Below, piece by piece: positions 56,912 to 64,000 of a stretch of 64,000 nt of DNA. The position numbers were made by a program, and so were the translations under genes. Positions within the stretch are counted from its first letter, which is position 1; every line of letters starts with the position of its first letter. The notes beneath the pieces were generated by a model, which was given only the letters and a program-made list of their open reading frames with translations, had not been told where the DNA came from and ran no database searches. The DNA is from Alphaproteobacteria bacterium (GTDB taxonomy: Bacteria > Pseudomonadota > Alphaproteobacteria > Sphingomonadales > Sphingomonadaceae), in the NCBI GenBank assembly GCA_019232625.1, contig JAFANP010000014.1, positions 38,027 to 102,026 of the forward strand, in the 5' to 3' direction.

Positions 56912-57996
56912 GCGCCCTCGTTGTCCAGCGGCGGATAGTCGACATAGCCCTCCGGGCCCTGGCTGTACCAGGTGGCCTGGACGTCGGGGGCGATCGCCGC
57001 CTTCGCGGCGAGCCGGGCGGGAAGATCGGGATTGGCGATGAACGGCCGGCCGAAGCTCACCGCATCCGCCCGTTCCTCCTCGACCGCGGCCTCGGCGAGG
57101 GGGCCGTCGAAATCGGAGTTGAGGACGAGCGGCCCGGGGAAGACCTTGCGGATCGTCGGGGAGACGGGGGGCACGTCGGATTGCCCGAACGTCCCCTCCG
57201 GCCCCGGCTCGCGCAACTCCAGGAAGGCGATGCCGATGTCGGCGAGAGCGGCGGCGGCCGCGCCGAACAGCGTCTCCGGGTCGCTGTCCCGGCAGCCCTG
57301 GGTCTCGCTGTTGGGGGAGAGGCGGACGGCGGTCCGCTCCGGCCCCACCATGTCGGCGATGGCGCGGGTGGCCTCGACGAGCAGGCGGATGCGGTTGTCG
57401 ACCGGGCCGCCATAATCGTCGTCCCTCGCGTTGGTGCCGTCGCGCAGGAACTGGTCGATCAGATAGCCATTGGCGGCGTGGAGCTGGACGCCGTCGAAGC
57501 CGGCGGCGATCGCGTAGGCGGCGGCGCGGGCATAATCGTGGAGCAGCGCGGGTATCTCGTCCGAGCGCATCGCCCGCGCCTCGGCATAAGGCTGCCGCCC
57601 CTCGTAGGTGTGCGCCTTGTAGGGCGCCGTCGTCGCCGAGGCGGAAACCGGCGCCTCGCCGCCGAGGAAGCTCGGATGGACGACCCGGCCCATGTGCCAG
57701 AGCTGGCAGAATATGCGGCCGCCCGCTTCGTGCACCGCCTCGACCACCGGCTTCCACGCCTCGCGCTGCTCCTCGCTCCATATCCCGGGCGCGAAGGGCC
57801 AGCCTAGGCCCTGGCGGCTGATCCCCGTCGCCTCGGTGAGGATCAGCCCGGCGGAGGCGCGCTGGGCGTAATAGTCCGCCATCATCGGGGTCGGGACGTG
57901 GTCGCGGGTGGCGCGGCCTCGCGTCATCGGCGCCATGACCACGCGATTGGGGCAGAGCACGGCGCCGAGCTGGATCGGATCGAAGAGGGTGGGCAC
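56908..57996 (-). CDS. Old yellow enzyme-family alkene reductase
   Basis: 362 aa TIM-barrel flavoprotein. Start LFDPIQLGAVLCPNRVVMAPMTRGR; substrate His/Asn pair in GVQLHAANGYLIDQFL; FMN contacts in VSFGRPFIANPDL. It reduces activated C=C bonds with NAD(P)H. GGAGC precedes GTG 57996. First gene of the operon with HNH and phosphoesterase genes. Confidence 0.94.
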   Translation of the reverse strand: MPTLFDPIQLGAVLCPNRVVMAPMTRGRATRDHVPTPMMADYYAQRASAGLILTEATGISRQGLGWPFAPGIWSEEQREAWKPVVEAVHEAGGRIFCQLWHMGRVVHPSFLGGEAPVSASATTAPYKAHTYEGRQPYAEARAMRSDEIPALLHDYARAAAYAIAAGFDGVQLHAANGYLIDQFLRDGTNARDDDYGGPVDNRIRLLVEATRAIADMVGPERTAVRLSPNSETQGCRDSDPETLFGAAAAALADIGIAFLELREPGPEGTFGQSDVPPVSPTIRKVFPGPLVLNSDFDGPLAEAAVEEERADAVSFGRPFIANPDLPARLAAKAAIAPDVQATWYSQGPEGYVDYPPLDNEGA

Positions 57997-58048
57997 GGGC
58001 GCTCCTTGACGTGGCTGGGCCGCGCCCCCTAGCGCGCCGCGAGCGCTC

Positions 58049-58966
58049 ATGCACCAAAATCGATCATCCTCCGACGCGCGGGCGACGCGCCTCGCCTTTC
58101 CGGCGCTCCTCCTCGGCAATCTGATCCTCGCCGTCGGGCCGTGGATGGTGCGGCTGGCGGACGTCGGGCCGGTCGCCTCCGGCTTCTGGCGGCTGGCGAT
58201 CGCCATCCCGTTCCTCGCCCTGTTCGCGCTGGGGCAGCAGCGCGGCCGCGAGGCCCCGTCGGCGCCGCTCGTCGCCATGGTCGCCGCCGGCGGCCTGTTC
58301 TTCGCCGCCGACCTCGCCGCCTGGCACGTCGGCATCGGCCTCACCAAGCTCGCCAATGCGAGCCTGTTCGGCAATTCGTCGAGCTTCATCCTCGTCGTCT
58401 ACGGCTTCGTCGCGCTGAGGCGGCTGCCGCGCAAGGTGCAGCTGCTCGCCTTGCTGTGCGCGGCGGCCGGGGCGGCCCTGCTGATGGGGTCGAGTTACGA
58501 AGCCTCCCCCGCCCACTTCACCGGCGACCTGTTCACGCTGACGGCGGGGCTGTTCTACACAGGCTACCTCGTCGCGGTGGACCGCGCCCGGCGGACGATG
58601 GCGCCGATGCCGGTTCTCGCCATCGCAACGACGGCGGGCGCGCTGCCGCTCCTGATCCTCGCCAACCTCCTCGGCCAGAAGGTCCTTCCGGGCGACTGGA
58701 CCCCGCTCGTCATCCTCTCGATCGGCAGCCAGGTGATCGGCCAGGGGCTGCTGGTCTACGCCGTCGGCTATCTCTCGCCGGTCGTCGTCGGGCTCGGACT
58801 CCTCGCCCAGCCCGCCGCGGGCGCCGTCATCGGGCGGCTGGCCTATGGCGAGACGATGAGCCTCGCCGACGCCGCGGGCGCGGTGCTGATCGCCGCCGCG
58901 CTGGTGCTGATCCGCCTGCCGGAGCGCAAAGCCGATCTTGCAACCGGCGGCGCACAGGATCATTGA
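58049..58966 (+). CDS. EamA/DMT-family transporter
   Basis: 305 aa, about ten membrane helices in two EamA repeats (LLLGNLILAVGPWMVRLAD and DLFTLTAGLFYTGYLVAV starts). It probably exports a small metabolite. First gene of the run EamA-COQ9-small protein-DOPA dioxygenase, the last three packed within a few bp. Confidence 0.9.
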   Translation: MHQNRSSSDARATRLAFPALLLGNLILAVGPWMVRLADVGPVASGFWRLAIAIPFLALFALGQQRGREAPSAPLVAMVAAGGLFFAADLAAWHVGIGLTKLANASLFGNSSSFILVVYGFVALRRLPRKVQLLALLCAAAGAALLMGSSYEASPAHFTGDLFTLTAGLFYTGYLVAVDRARRTMAPMPVLAIATTAGALPLLILANLLGQKVLPGDWTPLVILSIGSQVIGQGLLVYAVGYLSPVVVGLGLLAQPAAGAVIGRLAYGETMSLADAAGAVLIAAALVLIRLPERKADLATGGAQDH

Positions 58967-58972
58967 GCCGCC

Positions 58973-59638
58973 ATGGCCGACCTCGCGCCGCCTGAGATGA
59001 CCCTCGACGAGCTGAGGCTCGCGCTCGCCCCGCGGATCGCCCCCAACGCCGTGTTCGACGGGTGGAGCGACAAGGCGCTGGCCATGGCCGCGGCGGAGCT
59101 CGGCGTCCCGGCGCCGCGGGCGCGGCTCTGCTTCCCGCGCGGCGCGGTCGAGATGATCGACGCCTGGTTCGATTCGATAGACCGCGCCGCGGCGCTCGCC
59201 TTTCCGCTCGAGCGGATCGAGGCGATGAAGATACGCGAGCGCATCCGCGCCCTCGTCATGTTCCGGATCGAGCGGGTCCATCCCGACAAGGAGGCGCTGC
59301 GCCGCGCCATCGCCATCCTCGCCCAGCCGCAGAATGTGCCGCTCGCCGCGCGCCTCGCCTGGCGGGCCGCCGACCGGATGTGGCGGATCGCCGGCGACCG
59401 CGCGACCGACTTCAACCATTATTCGAAGCGGGCCATCCTCATGGGCGTCTACGGCTCCACCCAGCTCGTCTATCTCGACGACGAGGGCGAGGGGCTCGCC
59501 GCCACCCGCGCCTTCCTCGAGCGCCGCATCGACGACGTCATGCGGTTCGAGAAGGTCAAGGCCCAGTGGCGCGGCAATCGCGAGCGCCTCCCGTCCCTCA
59601 GCCGGTTCCTCGGCCGGCTGCGCTACCCGGCGGTCTGA
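58973..59638 (+). CDS. COQ9-family protein
   Basis: 221 aa. ALAMAAAELGVPAPRARLCFPRGAVEMIDAW and FNHYSKRAILMGVYGSTQLVYLDD match COQ9, a TetR-like lipid-binding protein that helps ubiquinone synthesis. It begins 6 bp after the transporter gene. Typical of alphaproteobacteria and mitochondria. Confidence 0.95.
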   Translation: MADLAPPEMTLDELRLALAPRIAPNAVFDGWSDKALAMAAAELGVPAPRARLCFPRGAVEMIDAWFDSIDRAAALAFPLERIEAMKIRERIRALVMFRIERVHPDKEALRRAIAILAQPQNVPLAARLAWRAADRMWRIAGDRATDFNHYSKRAILMGVYGSTQLVYLDDEGEGLAATRAFLERRIDDVMRFEKVKAQWRGNRERLPSLSRFLGRLRYPAV

Positions 59639-59641
59639 GCC

Positions 59642-59755
59642 GTGGCGGACGGCGGCCGCTCCCGGCCCAGATGGCCGCTCTTCGTCGGAATCTTCGTCGC
59701 CGTCGGCAGCGTGATCACCGTCGCCTGGGCGTTCGTCGAGAGCTGGTGGGGCTGA
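59642..59755 (+). CDS. 37-aa single-span membrane protein
   Basis: Reads GTG start, then [11 protein letters not shown] and one helix [20 protein letters not shown], ending SWWG. It fits exactly between the COQ9 stop (3 bp before) and the next ATG (1 bp after its TGA), which argues for a real gene. Function unknown. Confidence 0.65.
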   Translation: MADGGRSRPRWPLFVGIFVAVGSVITVAWAFVESWWG

Positions 59756-59756
59756 G

Positions 59757-60173
59757 ATGGCGGCGCGGCCGGTCCGTCCCGTCGCGGAGATAGCGAGCTA
59801 CCACGCCCACCTCTATTTCGATCCCGGGACCCAGCGGGAGGACGCGCTGGCGATCCGGGCCGCGATCGCAGAGCGTTTCGCGGTCCGCCTCGGCACGGTG
59901 TGGGACCGGCCGGTCGGTCCGCACAGCCGCGCCATGTACCAGGTCGCGTTCGCGCCGGAGCTGTTCGGGACCTTCGTGCCGTGGCTGATGCTCAACCGGC
60001 GCGGCCTCTCCGTCCTCCTCCACCCTAACACCGTCAACCAGCGCCGCGACCATCTCGACGACGCCCTCTGGCTGGGCGAGCCGCTGGCGCTGGACGGCGA
60101 GGTGCTCCCCTCCGCCGACGGCGAGGCCGAGCCGGCCGGGCCGGTCAACACGGCCCCCACGCTCGCCCCCTGA
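59757..60173 (+). CDS. DOPA 4,5-dioxygenase-like protein
   Basis: 138 aa. [33 protein letters not shown] and [16 protein letters not shown] contain the His residues conserved in this small family. Plant and fungal relatives open the DOPA ring for pigments; the bacterial substrate is unknown. Overlapping start context links it to the 37-aa gene. Confidence 0.9.
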   Translation: MAARPVRPVAEIASYHAHLYFDPGTQREDALAIRAAIAERFAVRLGTVWDRPVGPHSRAMYQVAFAPELFGTFVPWLMLNRRGLSVLLHPNTVNQRRDHLDDALWLGEPLALDGEVLPSADGEAEPAGPVNTAPTLAP

Positions 60174-60201
60174 CCCCTCCCCGTTCGCCGGGCGGGGGCC
60201 C

Positions 60202-61470
60202 CTACTTCCCGTCGAGCCCCTCGATCGTGTCGATCATCGGCGGCTCGCCCTTCAGCGAGGCGGCGACCCGCTCGGCCTGCTCCATCGCGCGCAGCAGGTT
60301 GCCGCCGGCGAGCTTGGCGAGGTCGGAGTCGCTCCAGCCGCGCCGGGCGAGCTCGGCGAACAGCACCGGATAGGATTCGACGCCCGGCATGCCGGTCGGC
60401 GAGGTGCCGTCTATCCCGTCATAGTCGGAGCCGATGCCGACATGGTCGATGCCGGCGAGGCGGCGGACATGCTCGACATGGTCGGCGACGAGCGACACCG
60501 GCACGGGGGGGATCGGATGGGCCGAGTCCCACGCGTCCTGCGCCGCCTGCCGCCGCTCCGGCTGCCCGGGATAGACGTTCTTGAGCCGGGCCGCCTCGGC
60601 GTCGCGGGCGGCGCTTCGGGCACGATAGTCGGCCGAGAGGAAGCCGGGGAAGAAGTTCACCATCACCACCCCGCCATTGGCCGGAAGCAGGCGCAGCACG
60701 TCGTCGGGGACGTTGCGCGGATGGTCCATCACCGCCCGCGCCGAGCTGTGCGAGAAGATCACCGGCGCGCGGGAGACGGCGATCGCCTGGCGCATCGTCT
60801 CGGCGGAAACGTGGCTGAGGTCGACGAGCATGCCGAGCCGGTTCATCTCGCGCACGATCGCCTTGCCGAAGGGGGTCAGGCCGTGATGGACGGGATCGTC
60901 CGTCGCGGAATCGACGAAGTCGTTGTTGGCGGAGTGGCTGAGCGTCATGTAGCGGACGCCGAGCGCATAATATTGCCGCAGCACGGCGGGGGAATTGCCG
61001 ATCTGGTGGCCGCCCTCGACTCCGATCAGCGAGGCGACCTTGCCCGCTTTCTCGATGCGGCGGATGTCGGCGGCGGTGGAGGCCATTTCGAGCCGGTCCG
61101 GGTAGCGCGCGACCATGCGGTGGACGATGTCGATCTGCTCCAGAGTCGTCTGGACGCCGGCCGCCCCGGTGGCCGTCACCGGTATCCAGACCGACCAGAA
61201 TTGCGCGCCGACATGTCCGCGCCTCAGCCGCGGCAGGTCGGTCTGGAGGGGATGGCCGAGCCGCGACGTGTCGGCGCCGAGGTCGAGCGGCCGGCGCCAG
61301 CTGTCGTAGCTCTCGCGTATCTCCCAGGGGAGGTCGTTATGCCCGTCGATCACCGGCGTCGCGCTCAGCACCCGCTCGACGCGCTGCTCGGGCGTCTCGG
61401 TCCGCGGCGCGGCGGAGGCGGGGCCGGCGATCAGCGCCGCGCACAGGAGGGGGCTCAGATGTCGGGGCAT
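60202..61470 (-). CDS. M19 dipeptidase
   Basis: 422 aa with signal peptide ending near GPASAAPR. Metal ligands are in VIDGHNDLPWEIR, IGVEGGHQIGNS and DLSHVSAETM, with SHSSARAV and GIGSDYDGIDG later. It hydrolyses dipeptides in the periplasm. Convergent with the DODA-like gene and divergent from the S9A gene. Confidence 0.94.
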   Translation of the reverse strand: MPRHLSPLLCAALIAGPASAAPRTETPEQRVERVLSATPVIDGHNDLPWEIRESYDSWRRPLDLGADTSRLGHPLQTDLPRLRRGHVGAQFWSVWIPVTATGAAGVQTTLEQIDIVHRMVARYPDRLEMASTAADIRRIEKAGKVASLIGVEGGHQIGNSPAVLRQYYALGVRYMTLSHSANNDFVDSATDDPVHHGLTPFGKAIVREMNRLGMLVDLSHVSAETMRQAIAVSRAPVIFSHSSARAVMDHPRNVPDDVLRLLPANGGVVMVNFFPGFLSADYRARSAARDAEAARLKNVYPGQPERRQAAQDAWDSAHPIPPVPVSLVADHVEHVRRLAGIDHVGIGSDYDGIDGTSPTGMPGVESYPVLFAELARRGWSDSDLAKLAGGNLLRAMEQAERVAASLKGEPPMIDTIEGLDGK

Positions 61471-61632
61471 GGCGGGATCCTTTCCCCCTCAGCCTAGGGT
61501 GGGGGCTCAAGAGCGGCAAGGATCGGCTGGAGACTTGCCCGCTCTTGCCGGGATGTTTCGGCCCCGGCGCGCGGCCTTGACACCGGCCCTATGCTGCTGA
61601 CGATGCGCCCCTTTCCGCAAGAAGGGATGTCC

Positions 61633-63750
61633 ATGCGCCGCCTCAAGACCTCGATCCTCGCCGCCGCCCTTGCCGGAGCCGCCGTCGCGGCGCACGCTCA
61701 GGCCGTGTCGGACGACCCCTATATCTGGCTGGAGGATGTTGCCGGGCCCCGGGCGATGGGCTGGGTCGAAGCCCACAACGCCGAGTCCCAGGCGGTGCTT
61801 GAGGCGGACCCCCGCTACGCGCGTTATTATGCCGAGGCACTTGCCATCGCTCAGGCCAAGGACCGCATCCCCTACGGCCGCTTCCTCGGCGGGCAGATCT
61901 ACAATTTCTGGCAGGACGCCGACCATGTCCGCGGAATCTACCGGCGCACCACGCTCGCCGGCTACGAGGCGCCGCAGCCGGCCTGGGAGACGGTGCTCGA
62001 CATCGACGCGCTCGCCGCCGCGGAGAAGGCGAACTGGGTCTACAAGGGCGTCTCCTGCGCCCGTCCCGCCGAGCGGCGCTGCCTGGTCAGCCTGTCGGAC
62101 GGCGGCGAGGACGCCGTCACCGTCCGCGAGTTCGACCTCCCCTCGGGCAAGTTCGTCGACGGCGGCTTCGTCCTTCCCAAGGGCAAGCAGCGCGTCGCCT
62201 GGGAGGACGAGAACACCCTCCTCGTCGCCCGCGAGTGGCGGCCGGGCGAGCTCGGCCGCACCGGCTATCCCTACATCGTCAAGCGGCTGAAGCGGGGGCA
62301 GCCGCTTTCGGCGGCCACCGAGGTCTATCGCGCCGACCCGGGCGACGGCGGCTACGGAGTAACGCCCTACGTTCTGCGCGACGGCGAGAACCGCACGCTG
62401 GCGGTGCTCGACCGTCCGCTCGACACCTTCACGTCGGAAACCTACATCCTCGGCCCGAAGGGCCCGCAGCGGGTCGGCATCCCCGCCAAGGCGAGCCTCA
62501 GCGACATGGTCGCCGGCCGGGTCGTCATCCAGACCCGCGAGGAATGGACCCCCGCGGGCAGCCGCACGACCTTCCCAGCGGGCGCCTTGCTCTCGGTCGA
62601 CCTCGCCCAGCTCAAGGCCGATCCCGCGCACCTCAAGCCCACCCTCATCTACGCCGCCGGGCCGCGCGAGGCGCTGGAGGGCGCCTCCGCCTCGAAGGGG
62701 GTGCTGGTCGTCTCGACCCTCGACAACGTGCGGGGCCGCACCCTGCTGTTCACGCCGGGGCCCAACGGCAGCTGGAAGCGCTCGTCCCTGCCGCTGCCCG
62801 ACAATTCCACCGTCGGCGTCGTCGACGTCGGCCAGACCGACGACCGGGCGCTGATCGCGGTCACCAGCTTCCTCACGCCGCCCGCGCTCTACCTCGCCGA
62901 CGCGGCGACGGGCACGGCGCGGCGGATCAAGAGCCAGCCCGCCAAGTTCGACGCGTCCAACCTGGTGGCGGAGCAATATGAGGCGACGTCGAGCGACGGG
63001 ACGAAAATCCCCTATTTCCTCGTCCACCGGAAGGACATCAAGCTCGACGGCGCCAACCCCACCTTGCTCTATGCCTATGGCGGGTTCGAATCGAGCGAGA
63101 CGCCGGGCTATTCGGCGACGACCGGCAAGCTCTGGCTCGAGCAGGGCGGCGTCTACGCGCTCGCCAACATTCGCGGCGGCGGCGAGTTCGGGCCGAAATG
63201 GCACGAGGCCGGCCTGGGCGTGAAGCGGCAGATCGTCTTCGACGACTTCGTCGCCGTCGGCCGCGACCTCATCGCCCGGAGGATCACCAGCCCCCGCCGC
63301 CTCGGCATACGCGGCGGCTCGAACGGCGGACTCCTCACCGGAGTCGCCTTCACCCAGCATCCGGAGCTGTGGAACGCGGCCCTGATCGAGGTCCCGCTGC
63401 TCGACATGATCCGAATCTCGAAGATCGCCGCGGGCGCCTCCTGGGAGGGGGAATATGGCAGCGTCGACAAGGATCCGGCGGTGCGCGCCTTCTGGGAGAA
63501 GACCTCGCCCTACCACAATCTGCGCCGCGGCACCGCCTATCCCGAGCCCTTCATCTTCACCACCACCAAGGACGACCGCGTCGGGCCGCAACATGCCCGC
63601 AAGTTCGCCGCGCGGATGGAGGAGATGGGCCTGCCCTTCTTCTATTACGAGAATACCGAGGGCGGCCACGCGGCCGGCGCCAACCTCAAGCAGACCGCCC
63701 ACACCAGCGCGCTGGAGATGATCTACCTGACCCGCAAGCTGATGGACTGA
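61633..63750 (+). CDS. S9A prolyl oligopeptidase-family protease
   Basis: About 705 aa with signal peptide MRRLKTSILAAALAGAAVAA. A seven-bladed propeller N-terminal part is followed by an alpha/beta-hydrolase with Ser in IRGGSNGGLLTGV, Asp in TTKDDRVGPQHA and His in TEGGHAAG. It cleaves proline-containing peptides. ATG 61633 is favoured over 61627 since AGAAGGG is then at the right distance. Confidence 0.95.
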   Translation: MRRLKTSILAAALAGAAVAAHAQAVSDDPYIWLEDVAGPRAMGWVEAHNAESQAVLEADPRYARYYAEALAIAQAKDRIPYGRFLGGQIYNFWQDADHVRGIYRRTTLAGYEAPQPAWETVLDIDALAAAEKANWVYKGVSCARPAERRCLVSLSDGGEDAVTVREFDLPSGKFVDGGFVLPKGKQRVAWEDENTLLVAREWRPGELGRTGYPYIVKRLKRGQPLSAATEVYRADPGDGGYGVTPYVLRDGENRTLAVLDRPLDTFTSETYILGPKGPQRVGIPAKASLSDMVAGRVVIQTREEWTPAGSRTTFPAGALLSVDLAQLKADPAHLKPTLIYAAGPREALEGASASKGVLVVSTLDNVRGRTLLFTPGPNGSWKRSSLPLPDNSTVGVVDVGQTDDRALIAVTSFLTPPALYLADAATGTARRIKSQPAKFDASNLVAEQYEATSSDGTKIPYFLVHRKDIKLDGANPTLLYAYGGFESSETPGYSATTGKLWLEQGGVYALANIRGGGEFGPKWHEAGLGVKRQIVFDDFVAVGRDLIARRITSPRRLGIRGGSNGGLLTGVAFTQHPELWNAALIEVPLLDMIRISKIAAGASWEGEYGSVDKDPAVRAFWEKTSPYHNLRRGTAYPEPFIFTTTKDDRVGPQHARKFAARMEEMGLPFFYYENTEGGHAAGANLKQTAHTSALEMIYLTRKLMD

Positions 63751-63767
63751 CCGCCGGAAGCGGGCAC

Positions 63768-63839
63768 GGGGACAGTAACTATTTTCCCAACGGCCGGGGC
63801 GGGTGAGGCCGCGGCGTCCGGAAAATAGTTACTGTCCCC
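63768..63839. repeat. REP-like inverted repeat with 20-bp perfect arms
   Basis: GGGGACAGTAACTATTTTCC and its exact complement flank a 32-bp GC-rich loop. The GGGGACA start is shared with the palindrome after clpB. Such palindromes are known near REP-associated tyrosine transposases. It lies directly after the S9A gene and may also terminate it. Confidence 0.8.
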
Positions 63840-63845
63840 ATCCAG

Positions 63846-64000
63846 CGCCTGATCCTAGAGTGAGTCCTCTTCATATTGAAGCGTAGCCTGCGTTGCGCAG
63901 GTAGTTGGCGCATTCGTTGGGTTGGAAGGCGTCGAGGAGGGTGCCGATGCGCTTCCATGTCGCGTCTACGGACCGCTCGGCGGCTTTGCGCAGCAGCAGC
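63846..64000. mobile_element. IS630-family insertion sequence, left end only
   Basis: The transposase tail and about 25 bp of flank (around GATCCTAGAGTGAGTCCTC) are the visible end of an insertion sequence that continues beyond the window. The precise terminal repeat and TA target cannot be set without the other end. Confidence 0.6.
63871..64000 (-). CDS. IS630-family transposase, C-terminal end
   Basis: The last 42 residues are visible and the gene is cut by the window edge. They include LLLRKAAERSVDATWKRIG and LLDAFQPNECANYLRNAGYA, the C-terminal signature of IS630-type DDE transposases common in sphingomonads. The stop is TGA at 63871. The catalytic DDE region is outside the window, so integrity is unknown. 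Confidence 0.8.
   Translation of the reverse strand, partial: LLLRKAAERSVDATWKRIGTLLDAFQPNECANYLRNAGYASI

Overview
The window is GC-rich, densely coded DNA from an alphaproteobacterium, most likely a member of the Sphingomonadales. The evidence is the set of alphaproteobacterial cell-cycle and housekeeping genes (mipZ, gapR/DUF2312, a DivK receiver, DUF3572, COQ9), the short cysteine-poor L36 and L33 proteins, many secreted S9/M16/M19 peptidases, and several ATGA, GTGA and TGATG gene overlaps. No rRNA, tRNA or CRISPR array was found. Most of the window is chromosomal core; the accessory parts are small.

Layout. 1-7825: a sigma-54 module. A MacB-type export operon (membrane-fusion adaptor, ATPase, permease and the start of a second permease) and a 61-codon secreted mini-protein run leftward. 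An NtrC-type regulator and its NtrY-like kinase run rightward. Three sigma-54 promoters and two pairs of matching palindromes lie between them. 7830-13824: DNA repair and metabolism (yebC, an unrecognised secreted protein with an apparent CTG start, ruvC, ruvA, gapR, pyk, nnrD). 13821-17357: a histidine phosphatase, an unfamiliar 574-aa membrane protein, a HAD phosphatase whose start lies in an interspersed repeat, and rpmJ. 17451-24299: a TPR/Asp-beta-hydroxylase, galE, a lipoprotein, an M14 carboxypeptidase, gpmA, a degenerate GGDEF protein and purEK. 24337-32446: an M16 protease, clpB and a glycosyltransferase/UDP-galactopyranose mutase fusion. 32581-38946: nadE-pncC, hemerythrin, and a VOC/DUF1428 operon facing an HxlR regulator. 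39158-48529: cell-wall hydrolase, phosphomannomutase, DnaJ-like protein, mipZ, panC, S9 peptidase, and a GNAT/GDPD/RidA operon. 48856-51543: an RTX metalloprotease. 51600-55801: SDR, HAD, DUF3572, a DivK receiver fused to an SRPBCC domain, Gfa-like protein, rpmG and a GDT1-type transporter. 55770-63750: phosphoesterase, HNH protein, ene-reductase, EamA transporter, COQ9, a DOPA-dioxygenase-like protein, M19 dipeptidase and S9A peptidase. The window ends in the C-terminus of an IS630-type transposase.

The strongest candidate for an undescribed system is the 1-7825 module. The export operon and the mini-protein gene have separate sigma-54 promoters, each with a pair of TGTCCG-N4-CGGACA-like palindromes at nearly the same upstream distance (about -85/-107 and -90/-110). 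The regulator gene carries a third sigma-54-like promoter. This suggests one circuit that switches on an exporter and a small secreted protein together. Other points of interest are the DivK-SRPBCC fusion, the GT-UGM fusion, two genes that seem to start at CTG inside a CTGA overlap, and an interspersed repeat that supplies a gene's start codon.
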